The notes under the pieces are model-generated. The model had not been told where the DNA came from. It did no database searches and saw only the letters and a list, made by a program, of their open reading frames with translations. Positions 38,801 to 53,110 of a DNA stretch of 64,000 nucleotides are shown piece after piece. How positions within the stretch are numbered: the stretch's first letter is position 1; the number at the start of each line of letters is the position of its first letter. The DNA comes from Rhopalosiphum padi (lineage: Eukaryota; Arthropoda; Insecta; Hemiptera; Aphididae): contig NC_083600.1 in the NCBI RefSeq assembly GCF_020882245.1, forward strand, positions 5,766,001 through 5,830,000, in the 5' to 3' direction. The translations under genes were made by a program, and so were the position numbers.

Positions 38801-41540
38801 TGCATATAACGCCATATTATTATACATTTTGTATTTAAGAGTTTAGAAAATAAAAAGTATCTATTACCGAACTATTAAGAAACAAAACAATATATCGATG
38901 AATATATTTTTATAAATTTGGGTATATAATAATTAAATTGTATAGGCATTTGCTAATTTTTATTTTTATTTTAATTATAAGCTGAGTTAATTTACGTTAT
39001 TCAGTGTATTAAATCAGTGTTATAGATTATTACTACCTAAAATTAGTATATTAAATAACATACAATTCATCGTGTTTAGTATTACTTATTATATCATAAT
39101 ATAGGAATCATTAATAATTAATAATCAGTTATTTGTGACATATATTATATAATATGAATAAAACAAATATAATTATTTGTATATAAACAATTTTAATATT
39201 AATTTAATTTAATTTTCTACTTCAATATCTTGTTAGTAGTAAGTGAAACTATATAGTAAGTACTTTTAAGAGATCAAAATTAAATGTTATCAGTACAATA
39301 ATTGGAAAAAAGATTATGTGAAAACAGGAAGTTTTACGTTAATCCTATTTATGGCAAAAGTGGTTTTTGTTATAATTGAAAAACAAGAAAAACAAATAAC
39401 TGTAAATACTTTGAATGTCCACCCACCAAATATTTTTTTATTGTTATTTTAAATACATTGTATAATTTTAAACATTACATTTTTTTATAGATTTCCGGTT
39501 TACATTTAGACGAAATTAGAAGGTTAAACGAATATTAACAATTTAATTTATTTTGCTGTAATTCAAAAATTATTTTCGTGAGAATTTAAAGCATTTAGAT
39601 ATATAAACATATTTTATACATTCAATGACATTTTCAAATGCATTGTTTTTGACAAAAATGAATTCAACCATCTGTATTACTAATAATAAAATTAATTAAT
39701 TTTATAGCATTATAAACATATTATCTTAAAATAAACTTGATTATTTAGGCTGACCACCTTCACTCAAAATCGTTTATCGTATGCATAATATTTTATCATT
39801 GAATTAAAATATAACTAATAAATTACAGTAGCTTACTCAATGACAAAGTACATTTGAGTACTCGACACTTATATATTTAATAAACCGAGCGTTTACCTAT
39901 TTTCCCTTTTTTTTTTAATTTTGAATAGTGTACATATTTAAAATATCCAAAACTCAAAATATTGAAGTTCTTTATAATACTTAATTATAAAAACTATACC
40001 AACACAACTGTGTAAATATAAATGTATGAACTTTTATGAATAATACATAAGATCTGTTTTTAACACCATATTATAATGATGAATGAGTAGAACACCCAAT
40101 TCGCATGTATCTCACTTACATTTCATACAGTAAATATTTATGTTAATTGAATATCCATTACATACTACACCATATGTACCATAGAAGTAAATTAATAGTT
40201 TAATATTTTAAATATCCATCAAGCCATAAAGCATTTTCAATTCAAATTTAGAATATATGAATATGAAACCAGTCTTTGAACTGCATACAATTGTAATACT
40301 CAGAGTAAATACGAATTGCATTAAAAAAAAATGAATATAAATTATAATTTTCACATTGTGTAGATCACTGAGCACATACATGTATCCTGAGTTCTACTTC
40401 AAGCCGTCTGAAAAGTAATGGATAATATGAATAATACATGGCACAAACCAGGCTTTATTTTGAAATGCAATGTTTTGTAATCATTTATGTTGAACACAAT
40501 TTGCGTAGTCAGGAAAACTGTAGATGAGAACATGAAAATAATTTTCTGAGGACTAATAATTGTTTAATGATTATGGAGTGAAATATTAGAAAAATCAAGT
40601 ATAAACTTGTATATTTTTTTTAAATGATCCAATTAATGACTTATAATTTATTTATTTCACTTTATTTTTTAATAATATTATTTGGATATATTAGTCTGTA
40701 GAAGATTTCGACCAAATTAAATTAAACATTAACAAATATAAACTAAATTCATTTGTACATACTTCATAGATATTTAGTTGAAGGATTTTTACTATACTCG
40801 ACATCCATAAATACGGATAGACAAGATGTACATATGATATTGAATTTCAAAAGATTCCTATAGTAGAACTTTTTTTTGCATTTTTATTAGATTTTTTTTC
40901 AATGCATATACGACTTCTACAAAGTGAGTTTCGCACAAAACATTGATTTGATAAGACGCGTGACAGAGAAATTGACATCATAGAAAATCCGTTTCCGTAC
41001 AATATTTATAAAATCATTTGTTATATAAAAAAAACAAATATATAAAAGAAAACATTAGAACTACTAAAAAAAAATCAGCTTCAATGATATGTAAACCTCT
41101 GTCTTCTTGAAGATCCTTACAAACAAATTTAACTTAAATTTAAATTACAGACTGTAAATGAATAAACAACTGGAAAACAAAGATAAAGAAAAATTTTCTT
41201 TTTTTTAAATTATTCAAATTTATTATTATTATATTATTATTATTATTAATTTATTATTTTGATAAATGATTTTATGATTTTTGAAGCACAATATTTATTA
41301 AAAGCCTTTTATTATACGTTTATCAATATAATTATATAAATTATATATTATTTTCATATTATAATATAATATAAAAAAAAATTCTCAGTAATTAAGGAAT
41401 TATAAATGCTGAGTGTTTATACGTTTGAATACGTATTTAAAAGTTTTAGTTTTTGATTATGATTTTCCCCGACTCAGAATAATTCAAATCCTACTGTTCA
41501 AATTGTAATAGTTTCCATTCCTTTTAATAATAAAAAAGTT
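35898..41540. other. AT-rich non-coding stretch with a few balanced segments
   Basis: No supportable gene. An unrecognised minus-strand frame (36803-37069, 88 codons with low homopolymer content) and short balanced segments at 37480-37660 and 38430-38720 stand out from the surrounding AT-rich DNA, but show no domain, splice structure or terminal repeats. Confidence 0.45.
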
Positions 41541-44500
41541 TTATAACTTACAGAGCGCAGATTTCGCGGTCGTGAGGTATACCTTGTTGGGTATAAGACG
41601 TAATATAATTTAACGACATCAAAACTACTACTGCGCTCTAGTTTTCAGTAGAATATTTTATTCGCAATGGTATTCATATAACATTATGTTCACGTCTTGA
41701 CGAGAATTCAAATTTATGGTTGTCAATTTGTCTGTACAAAATAATATATTCTATTATTATGCTATGCTCACGCCTCTATTTAATGTGATCCCCACATTTC
41801 AATTTTAAATGAAAGCTAATTAAAATATATACGTGCAATGTTCGGTGCATTTGACCATCTTGTTACTTTTTAAACGACTTTATGGAAACTATAATATATT
41901 ATTGGTACCGTACGATCGTGATGAAATTAAATCGGAAAAAACCGAGTGGATAAAAACATTGATATTACAGTATTGAAGAACGCTCAAATATTTACAGTGG
42001 AGTTAAAAATATGTTTAGTCCGTATTATGCGTTCTAATCTTGCATAAGGGTTAGGCATCATATATGAAAAATTCATTTTTTTACAATCATAGTGAGTACT
42101 CTTGTAATAATAAATTTAATACGAAATATTAATATACCACGTGACTATGTGCTATTGCATTTTTCACAAAAAACTTTGGTTATTTTTATTTAATATTATT
42201 CAACATATCGTAAAGTTAGTTGGTAGTAATAATTACTTAGTGTAGCATATTAATATAATATATTGTAATAATCGACGTCGTAATGTTCATTATTTTAGTA
42301 ATTAACTTTCGGTTTATGAATATTGATGTAACCCAGGGTTGATTTACTTTGAACCATGATTAATAATTATTCAATTACCTCTGGTACATGAACTCGCTGC
42401 TTGCGGCGCTATACAGATGTACATAATAATATAGTCCTCCGAATAGGTTTGATACCTATATCTACGCTGCCATCAGTGTTAATCAATGCGTAGAGAAACT
42501 TGCCTGTTTTGCATATCAAACACTGTGTGCACGTCTATTTGATTGTCAGAATATTTATATTTAGAAAAAAAAACATAAACACCTCTTTGTGTGATTTATT
42601 TTAGAATAACCTATGGTTAAACGAAATGTTACCGAAAAAAAAAACATACAATACAAATATATGATATAATTATCAACGTTAAAAAAATCACGAGTATTGG
42701 TGGCATCAACACTATATAAATATAATATATGATCTCGTTTCAATAAATTATATCGAGCTAGCATTCGACAAGCTTTTAAAAATTATTCTTTAAGATTAAT
42801 CATTTATACTATATTATTTTCCATTTGTTACAGACAGTCATTATTATTTTTTATTTTTTTTTACTGTTAAATTAAAACGAAAAAAGAGGTAGGTACAAGA
42901 GACTGTTAAATTTCTTACCATTTTAATATTTTTTGTTAGTTTTATGACTGCAGTGTAGTTATCGTATAATTTCTAAAAAAAAAATGTATTGTTTTGAGTG
43001 AAATATTAATAACTAATATATAAAATCTTAGTATAGACTATGCTGCCATTACCAGTACAACTTAGTTTATGGATATATGATACAATTAATGTAATAATAA
43101 TTATATATATATATATATATATGTTTTATTATACATTTTTCACCACATAAGAGAATACTAAATTACAATATGTTTGATAAAATTTCTATCTAGGTATTTT
43201 ATAATATTGTAATGCTATTTGTACTATTTATAGTTAATAATAATTACGATTTTCATATTGTTAAGTCTTTACGAATAATTTTTATCTTCCTAGTTATATT
43301 GAAATTGTATGGTTATAATTACCAATTATTATACATATTGTATTACCTTTATACAAATACAACGAAAATTATTCGCTTTAACAACATAACCATAAAATGC
43401 GTCATTATACAAGTCAAGTTCATCGCACCGTCTACGTACCTAAATGGAGTTCAGCGTATTCACCCTCACTTAAGATATTTTATACTTTTTTTCTCATTGA
43501 ACTCAAAGAATAAACCATTATGGACTTAACAATGATAAAAACATAAAAAAACCGACCAAAGCGACTAATGGATTGCGAAAAGAGGAAAAGAATTGACAAG
43601 ATGTGGAACACATTATGAATAGCATCTGAAGTGAATACGCTATTGCAATTAATCTTATTGGAAATTCGCTAAAATACATTACTCTCATAATCCAATATCG
43701 GTCGTTCACGTCGAAAACAGGCAACAAAAAATATTATAACATAACTTGAAAACATCTTCAACTTTAATGCTTTTGATATTTTCTACACGATTGAAGGACT
43801 TTGAATTGTCATGAACTCTATCTTATACAATAAACCATGTTCAAACTCGCCATTGTCACGTTTAAATAATGATTTTTTTTTTAGTTATCGACAGTTGTAG
43901 TAGAAAATCTCAAAAATTATTTTTTATCCCTTAATCTTATTGGTTCTTTATAAATATACGAATATAATGTATCTACATATATTGATCATTATAGGATTAA
44001 TACTAACTTAATATTCCAAATTAAGTTTCTCAATGTTTTGAAAAGTATCTTTATTAAAATCATTCTAAAAATGTATTTGAAATACATTTTATATATATTA
44101 TTGTATTTCGTAAAAGTAACTTTTAACTTATAAATTTATGAAAACATATCAATTGTATTTATTGATTAACTTAAAAATATAGAATATACGACTTCTATCA
44201 AATAATGGTCAATAGGTAATAATAATTTTCTACTCAATAATTGGTTGACATTTTCAAATACGTATTTTCTTTAAAAAAAGAATTTACGATTAAACTAAAT
44301 AAATATACAACCTTGAACAAAATTAAATATAAATAAAAGTATTGGTTACACACATTGATTAAAAATATGGGTGTGAAACAATTCCAAACAAATAAAATAT
44401 CTACATAGAGCTTTACTAAAATACAACTTGTTAAACGCGAATAATTTTCCCATTTCCAAATTATAACTAAAGTATTCAGTTCATATATAATTATTTTATA

Positions 44501-45879
44501 TTAATTAATTTTTCAGTTAAATAATCATTATTTATCTAAGTATTGTTTATGGTTGTTAATTAAAATACTAAAACATCTGTTAGTTATTTTTTATAAAAAT
44601 AAATACCTAATTATATAAAGTTTCTTTATGAGAAATTAATAATTTTATAAATCTAGCAAGAGAGTGATTTCGTGTAGATATTTGTAAACATATTTTATGA
44701 ACAATTAGATTAATCAAACTCTTTTCGATTTAAATATTTACAATAAAAACTAAATAAATAGCAAAATGTTTTAAAATAATATTGTTAATATAGTTCCTAT
44801 TAATAGAATTAATATATTATATTTTACTAAAAATATTTTACTGTTACACAAAAAAAAGGATTCCTTAAATCTCGGAAAACTGTATGTGAAAAGGAATGGA
44901 TCAATGGTCAACCTTAATTTATTCTTCTATGTTTGCAGTAAGAAATATTATATAACCTTATATATCAATCAATTTATTACATTCTTATACAAAAATCCGC
45001 TTAAAAAAAATCCCTTCTATTCCATATCTATGAAAATATTATTTATTTATTGCTGTAAAATATAAAATAGTACATTGTAAGTTTATGAGTGACAATTGTA
45101 TAAATTATTGAGTTGTTTATATTTTTAACAGAGGCTTATCCGTTTTTTGTAAAACAAATAGAGTAGTGTAGTTTATATTTATTCAAACACATAAATTATT
45201 TTTCCCATATATTTTATGAATGCAAAAAATATAAAAAATGATGTACTTCTAAAAGTTTCGTATACTCATAAAATAAAATTTAATAAACATAAATAATGTA
45301 ATTTAGTTTATCGATAAAATTTATGTCCATATAATTTCTAAAAAAATAGGATATATGGGTCAATTGAATTAAAATGTCAACATCTATCCTCAAGTAGTGT
45401 AAATACTTATTATTTTTGAGATTAAATAAAAAAAAAATCAATGAAAACGTATTTTTTACAGACAAATAAATTATCAACATTAAGAAAATGTATGTACGGT
45501 GAAAATGACTAAATAAAACTGACATAATCGGTATATAATTACTTAAGAGTTTGAAATTTTAATTAGTTCAATAAATCGTCATTGGTTTTGTTGCATTTAT
45601 CACTACTTCGTGTGTACAGCATATTAACCTGAAATTTATATCTATTGCACAACATCAATATATTGACTTAGGTTATTTTACTATAATATGTTTTGGCCAC
45701 GAGACTTCTGGTCTAATAACTAATAACTTAAATAAGGGTGAGCTTTAAAAATAATAACTACGGAAAACTAGTCGAGTGGGGTCGCAAAATACGTCCACAG
45801 TTAAACACGCAAACACAACGAATTTATTATGTCTAGTTTTAAAAGTTAACAACAACAACGGCCTAAAACAGATAATATA
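41541..45879. other. AT-rich non-coding stretch
   Basis: No supportable gene. The 105-codon frame at 43212-43529 (+) is Ile/Tyr/Leu/Asn-rich, as expected from AT-rich non-coding DNA. There is an (AT)n run at 43102-43122. Confidence 0.5.
43102..43122. repeat. (TA)n microsatellite
   Basis: An uninterrupted alternating TA run of about ten units. Confidence 0.9.
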
Positions 45880-46640
45880 TATGTAGTTATGTAGTCTAAC
45901 ACTAGTACGGGACAAACTCCGACCAAGGATATGGTTCGCCCGCATGTACACAGTGACTGTAGTGTAACACGCACGGTGCACACCCTGATGGTGAGGACAA
46001 CAGCAACACTTTTTAGTATATATCTTTCTCTCTCATACACACAAAAGGATAATAGAGAGGGTGATCAAGGGTGAGGAGGGTTAGTCGTGGTAAAGGAAGA
46101 GAACGGTGTACCGTTGTACAGCTTTGTGTAGGAAAACACCTATTCAGAGATAAGGCACCCCCGAAAAGTTTACTATACCACTGCTATATAGAATGTATGG
46201 GAAGGGAACCCTTTTGGACTCCTCGCACTATACTAGTGGCGAGTGGTGGTGGTAGTGGTGGTGGTGGACGTGGCGTTATAGTAATGTCGTCGTCGTTGTC
46301 GTTTTTAAGCATAAACGACCCGACTCCGCTGCCGCAATGCCCGCAATAGCTCAAAGAAGGATATTAAGGGGCCGAGCACGTTTCCGTCAAACTAAACACA
46401 CACAATGAGTTCGCCCAGACGGGGCTATTTCTTTCCCCCCTCTCTCACTCACTCCCTTCCACTGATCCTTTTTCTTGTTTCCATTCCCATCCGGCCCACA
46501 CGCACTGTAGGCTCTCACAAACTTCCCCTTTTTCGTGAACCTTTGCGTCAGTTTTTCGATTTCAATATAATATTTTATACTTATTTTTTTCCGTACAACA
46601 ACCAACACCAACAACTAGCAGCCAGGTTAGTATAGGAGGT
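45880..46640. other. GC-richer patch, possible promoter or 5' exon
   Basis: A GC-richer patch with a GGT/GGTGGTGG run (46243-46268) and a C/T-rich tract (46437-46480). It ends at CAG|GTTAGT (46623-46631), a plausible splice donor on the plus strand. Frames at 46071-46349 and 46405-46635 (+) are unrecognised. A non-coding first exon is possible but rests only on composition and one donor-like site. Confidence 0.3.
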
Positions 46641-49310
46641 TTATATAGAATCTAATATACGAACAAATACTGACTCAGTGCATGCGTGATTAGTTAAGTG
46701 AGTAGTCCTTTTGCCACGATAGTCGTACATAATATTTACAACTGCTTTTACAAAAACAAAGTTATTGAGTTAATAATTTTATTTTTATTTTTCCAACATA
46801 AAAAAATTATAAATATTAAATAATATTTACTTCATGTCTTCTTAGAAATAAAAATTGGAAAAATTTATTTATTAATAAATATTTACCATATTTTTCATGA
46901 GCAAATTATACAGTATTATAGTCATTATTAAATATGTCTGATATAATTATTATACGTCTGGTTCACTCGTTCAGTATTCCAATACTACAAGATATTAATG
47001 ATGTTGCTATTTAACTATAAACTATGTTATTAAAACAAATTTCTTTTTTCATAATATTATTTAAGTCCAATTAATAATTATGTTGTATACTCAATTTTAA
47101 TAAGTACATAAATCGTATTCGTTATACGTCTTATAAATTTAAAATACTATCTTTTATCTGTGATTATCTTATCTATATCCATGATTAACATTAATACTTC
47201 AAACAACCTATGTTAAATATAACAATTATTTGGTATCTTATAATTAAGACTTAAAGTCGTGTAGAATAACTATAGATATAAAAAACAAGAGGCGTTTTAA
47301 ACGGAAAACGTACAGTGGTAATGATAGCTATTCTGCCAAAAAAAAAAGATACGATGTTTTCTAACCATCTCCCGTGGGAAATGAGTAAACCGTTTGTTTT
47401 CTCCTAGCATAGATTTTTATTTTTTGCTTTTACTTTAAAAAGTATAAATCATCGTTACTTTTGCGTCACCCAGTATGATATAAATTATATACCATCTTAT
47501 ACGTAATAACATACCTGGAAAATTTGGCAAATCCTTTTTCATCAATCATGTTGCGTATACGAGTCGTACATATCTTAGAAAAAAATATGAAATAATAGAC
47601 ACATATATACATATACTATTATATACATAAAACAGCAATATGTTATGCATGGGAAATGTGATTTTTTCACTAGAGAATAAAACGTCAGTTTATAGACTTG
47701 CAAAAAAATATATATAATATAATATATAAATAACCTAATTTAACGGCCGTCAAATATAAGATTTTTTTTGTTATTTTATCATACGTTAATCTACAACACT
47801 GCATCCATCTGTTTTAAATTTTTATTTCATAAATAATATACCTGTATATTATGTCTGTGCTTACATTTAATATTTGTTAATATTTCACGAAAGTAATATC
47901 TTTTTAAGCATAATATGAAATTTTCTGTTTGCTAAAATAAATATTTTAAAAATGTGGAAACTCAACAACTATTAAGTATTATAAGTGATAAATTCAATTT
48001 CATAAATATTAAGCGATGGTAAATAATAAATTACGGTTATCTAAACTAAAATTAAAATCAATTAGCTGTTAAAATCACTTGATGATATGATATTTAATGT
48101 GTCATTTATATTAATATTTATTCAATTTACTTATTTTTATAAATCTTATCTATTTTATACTATTTATTTACATAATTTGTTATAATATTATAAACTATAT
48201 TGATAACGAAAACGGTATAACTTGAATATATGTTTATAATTTTTTTTTTTTGTCTGTAGGGATGGAGAGATAATTTTTACCTATTGTGTCAAAAAAATAT
48301 ATACTAAAATGAATAATATAAGATATTTCTCCTTCTCAATGATTTACCAATAATAAATCTGCACATCAAAACATTAAAATATACTCGTAATATGAGTCCT
48401 TAAAGTTTTATTGAATTGTAAAGTTACTGAAAATATATCAAATAAATAATAAAATACTACTAAATGTATATAAATTATAATAAGCAAAATATTAAGTGTA
48501 TGTACCCATCACAATATAAACATTTTAATGAAAAATCAATCAAATTTTAATGTAACGGCTATAATCATTAATCATATTAAAATACCTATTACAATTTCTA
48601 AGCATTAAGTACCTAATTATTATTATAAATATTTTGAACCCAAAATAAAAGATAATAATAAAAAAAATCGAATGATATATTTTATAAAAAAATGTCAATG
48701 ATTATTATTTATTGTATTACAACAAAATAATGAAATCAATTTTGTCAAAATCAATACATTCATCCGTATGCTTAGAATTTAAAATCTACCAATAATTTAT
48801 TCATACATTTATTTTTATCAAATTCAAGACATTTAAATTGTATACCTATATACTCATCGGTATACATACTTGTTATTAGAGTCTAAGAGGAACGATAGAA
48901 GTATTGATTTAACAATGATGTGTGTTTTTTTTTATTGTGTCTGATAACATTTTCGGTACAATAAAAATGCTTCTTTTTCTAAAATTGGGGTGGTTTCTTT
49001 AAAAGCAAATTTTGTGATTGGGAAAAACAAAATAAATAATAAGAAAAAACGGGGATTTTACGTAAATCCAATTTTCAACAAAATCTATTTGTTTTTATAC
49101 ATACGAATTGAAAAATTCCTACAAGGTTTTTCATAAGTTTTTCAACTCATATTTATGATATAAACTGACAGACCGTTTTCAATAAGATTCGATTTTTGTT
49201 TACAATGATAAATCATTGAATTCAAATTTTACACATACATAATAGTTACCCATTCTACATCAAATGTACAGAGCGATACCCACTTGCCTATCTATATATG
49301 TATATACATA
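46641..49310. other. AT-rich non-coding stretch
   Basis: I see no gene or paired repeat. Confidence 0.6.
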
Positions 49311-49323
49311 TGAGGGGGACAAT

Positions 49324-50435
49324 GCAAAACGTACTATTTCCATTTTTTGCTTTTTCCAGAAACATTGATTTTCTATAGTAGCTTATCAGAAAGTCATAGT
49401 AAAAACCTTAAGTATTCAAAAAATACATAAAAAAAAACTGAACCTACTTATGATATTCGTTTATATTTAAATTTAAGTTTTGGTAAATTTAAACGTCATT
49501 TCATAAAGTGAATCGTGCCAAAATGTACTATTTCCACCACTTAGTTCGTTTTGTCAAAATTCAATGGATATAGTACATTTTGATATAATTTAACGATTAA
49601 AGATAGGTAGATATATTTTTATTAGCTATTTGTTTAAAAGTCTTACATAAATAAAGTTGTAAACCAATAAATTCATTTTTTCATACCTCTAACCACCATG
49701 ACACTGTTTTAATGGATTCATTAAAATCCATTTCTTCTTTACTTTGAATATCATTTTTGTTTTGTTCAAACCACATGCGGCCATTTTACGGTTCTCGAGT
49801 TGAACATTTTAAATATCTAATTAACTTGTTGCAAATAAAACATTAATAAATTGTACATACAATAATTGTAATTACCTACTAATAATTATTATTAGTAAGA
49901 AATTAAAACAATGATCTACTATAATATGTCTCGCATAGTAGCCAGTAGGGAATTGTATTATCATAATACCATTATAGTCATCATATTATAAACTTTTGGA
50001 GGGAAATAATTTGTGATAACATTCAACACCAAAACATATAATGAATTTTATCAGTTGCACCAACTAGTAAATAAAACAAAATTATGTAGTCCCATATTAT
50101 ATCACCATGAAATAATTAAAGAATAATTAATTCAAATTGAAATGTCAACTTCATCTTTTACTCTTGGAAATAGTACGTTTTGCAAATAATTAATTTAGTA
50201 TAGCTACATTTTAACATGGGAAATATAACGTTTTGCTTCAATCTGGAAATAGTACGTTCTGCACATAATTTAAAAAATAGTACGTTTTGCTTTAATAATT
50301 TTTAAGTTTACACTAAATAGCATGGGAAATAGTACATTTTGACACGATTTTAGCAATGGAAATGGTGCGTTATGCAGAAATCATGAAACTTTATGATCAA
50401 ATATTCAAATATACACTGGAAATAGTACGTTTTGG
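49324..50435. mobile_element. Probable non-autonomous element defined by ten copies of an 18-bp motif
   Basis: Copies of GGAAATAGTACGTTTTGC, or close variants, occur ten times. Two are inverted at the left (49324-49341, 49518-49535), and one is forward at 49566-49583. Seven are forward at the right: 50166-50183, 50219-50236, 50245-50262, 50273-50290, 50325-50342, 50358-50375 and 50418-50435. Copies differ by a few bases, while the sequence between them shows no obvious similarity. Opposed terminal clusters of one motif suggest transposase-binding sites of a DNA transposon. I found no clean terminal inverted repeat, target duplication or coding frame, so the ends given are only those of the outermost motif copies. 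Confidence 0.55.
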
Positions 50436-52139
50436 CCAAATCTGAACACGCCATTCGAAATTTATGAAATTTATTTCCAAAAACTTAATAAACAATTTAG
50501 GTAAATACATTCGTTATACTTTAACATTATGTTTCAGAATAGCACTGTATAATCAGGTGCCGCTTAATTTTTATCGAATCTTATCAATTTCTATATAAAA
50601 ATGACTTAAAAACATAAAAAAAATGTACTAGAAATGTCAAAAAATGCAAAATAAAAGTTTCATTTTTTTTAAAATTATTTTATGTATGAAATAAACTTTG
50701 TGCTTAGAAAACAATGTTTTCGAACATTCATAAAAAAAACAATTTGCATTTAAATCCCTTCCCTACTAATAAGTACCTAATAATAATTGGTTCTGCTTTT
50801 ATTTAGTCGAAATTTCAACTCTTACTATAAGTATTAAATAAAAAGGATTAAGAATATCTCATTCACTAAGCTTGGTGAATCAACGAAGGAATAATCTGGA
50901 ATTAATTTACATATTTCATGTAAGTAACTGTGATTGCCATATATTTTTAACTATAATATTGAACGCTGGATATATTATATTAGTAGAAATTTAAAACTAT
51001 ATACAAGTATATTTAGTAAAATATTAAGTTTCGCTTTTTTACATGTATGAGATAAATTTAGTTTTATTACATCAAGGTATAAAATACAAAATATTAACGT
51101 TTTTGTATTTTTTTTAAAACGTTACTCCCAGAATTCATAGTTATATAATATACTGCCAGAATGTTACTAAATTGATATTTTTAACTCTTATTCCATTCTA
51201 GTTATTAAATTGTTAATGGTTCTATATATAAAAGAAATAGAAAGTGATACATAATATAATTTGACATTTTTATCACCCAATGCGGGCTATGAAAAAAAAT
51301 GTATTTTTTTGATTTCAATTTTTTACAGTCGAATAAAATAGTGATGAATGAAATGTAGCTTTACAGCCATTTCAACGAATTATTTAAAGAGATGCTATGT
51401 CATGGGATTTGAAAAAATTAAGCGTTGATGCTCACCGCTCACGTAAGACTATTTAATAAAATATTTTTTATACTAAGACTTATTTTTAAGAAAATAACAA
51501 ATACAATAAATTAAGTTTTATTAATTTTGAAATAATGTATATTAATATAAGTTACTTTTCAATATTATAATATAGTGCATTCAATTTAATATCATAATTT
51601 AACTTGATAATTTATTATAGAAAAACAAATGTCACTTGTATTATACATTTCAAACGTATAATTAAATGAGTAAAACATACTAGAGAGATTCAACTAATTA
51701 TTATGAATGTGTTAGAAATTGTATTTTTAAGTTTAATTACCTACATATTAGACTAAATTTAAAAAATAAGTAATATCTTATATGGTAATCTATTTAATTC
51801 AAATAATAAATATCTCACGAAAGCGTCTATTTGTTTATAAATAATAGCCATAATATGTAATAGTTAACTTTATATTCATATTATAAACTCATTACTCATC
51901 ACTTATCATTCATCAAAAAATTATTAAGAAGTATAATGAAATAAGTTGTATCAAAATAAATTAAAAAAAGTATCTTATTTTAAATATCACTGACAGTCTA
52001 CTGTGCAATACATTAATTGTACCATGATTAACATTTTAATCACCTGTTATCTAAAAAAAAAAAAGACGATTAGTTTCGACCGTTTCGAGTCAAAACACAT
52101 AACCTTGGTAATAAATGTCGAGAAAATATACAAAAGACT
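50436..52139. other. AT-rich non-coding stretch
   Basis: I see no gene. One copy of the TCGACCGTTT word occurs at 52076. Confidence 0.6.
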
Positions 52140-53110
52140 GTTTAGCGTATTTACGGGTAGATAATGTCGATTGTGCCCTTGGGTAACGCTTATTTTATCT
52201 TTAGGCGCCATCGATGCATATACTCCATATCATACAACCAAATGGGGTAAATAGTATACTCAATTGTGTTCAAAAATCAGTTAATAGAAAGAAAAAAGGT
52301 TTTTATCGACCGTTTTGGGTATAGTTTAAACTAGATCTCGCGTCTAACTGCTGGTCTCGCCGTATGAACGGTACTAGAAAGTGAGTGTTAAAGTTTATCG
52401 CGTTGGAAAATATCGTAATAGTCGAACAAACGTATTGGTTCGATCTCTCGATTTTATTTTATCACATAATATATATTATTTACAACGAACGTCAGGTTTT
52501 TATTTTTTGATCACGTTTACACGGGCTCTTACACGCAAAATTCGTTTTTTTTTAATCCAAACCAACGTGGCGTCGTCGACATTACAGCTAAATAAGACAT
52601 CCGTAGAATAAAATGATATCGAACCAGGGCCAGCACACGCTTATAAAAATAATGTGAGAGATTGAGTGCAAGTACATATGTGTGAGAGATCATGGTAGAT
52701 GTGTCAAGATTACGAATTTGCGAGCGTGTGTGCACTGCCGGAATATATATATATGTGAAGGAATGTGAAATCCATCATTGTTGTCGCGATAAAGACGTAT
52801 TAACCCCCGGGGTGGTTTGGCATAATTTATTAGTATTTTTGTCGTTCGAGATCCACCCTTATATTTTTAGGGTGTGTATACGAGTTTTCCGTTGGGGTGG
52901 ATTGCTCGCGCCAACTCCAGCTATGATAATAATATGTTTTACTGGTCTGAGAAATATGCCACGGCTGTACAGATGCTCGAGTGTAAAGCGAATTTGCCAA
53001 ACGCGAACCACGGATTTGGTTTCAACACAAATTCAGTGATGACGCACTTTGCATAACCGAGAATAAGCGTTGCAGGAATACGAGCATAAGAATGAATGTC
53101 CGTCATAATA
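52140..53110. other. GC-richer patch with overlapping unrecognised frames
   Basis: Composition is more balanced here. Overlapping frames at 52692-53039 (+, 115 codons), 52874-53056 (+) and 52939-53142 (-) share the same DNA in different registers. None shows a recognisable domain. At most one can be coding, and there is no splice evidence for any. Confidence 0.35.

Noticed and set aside
41552..41639. 9-bp inverted repeat AGAGCGCAG / CTGCGCTCT as a miRNA hairpin or MITE
   Set aside because: Pairing stops after 9 bases on both sides, there is no extended stem for a pre-miRNA, and no target duplication flanks it.
43212..43529. 105-codon Ile/Leu/Tyr-rich frame as a membrane protein
   Set aside because: AT-rich non-coding DNA gives hydrophobic translations of this kind. 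There is no family match and no supporting signal.
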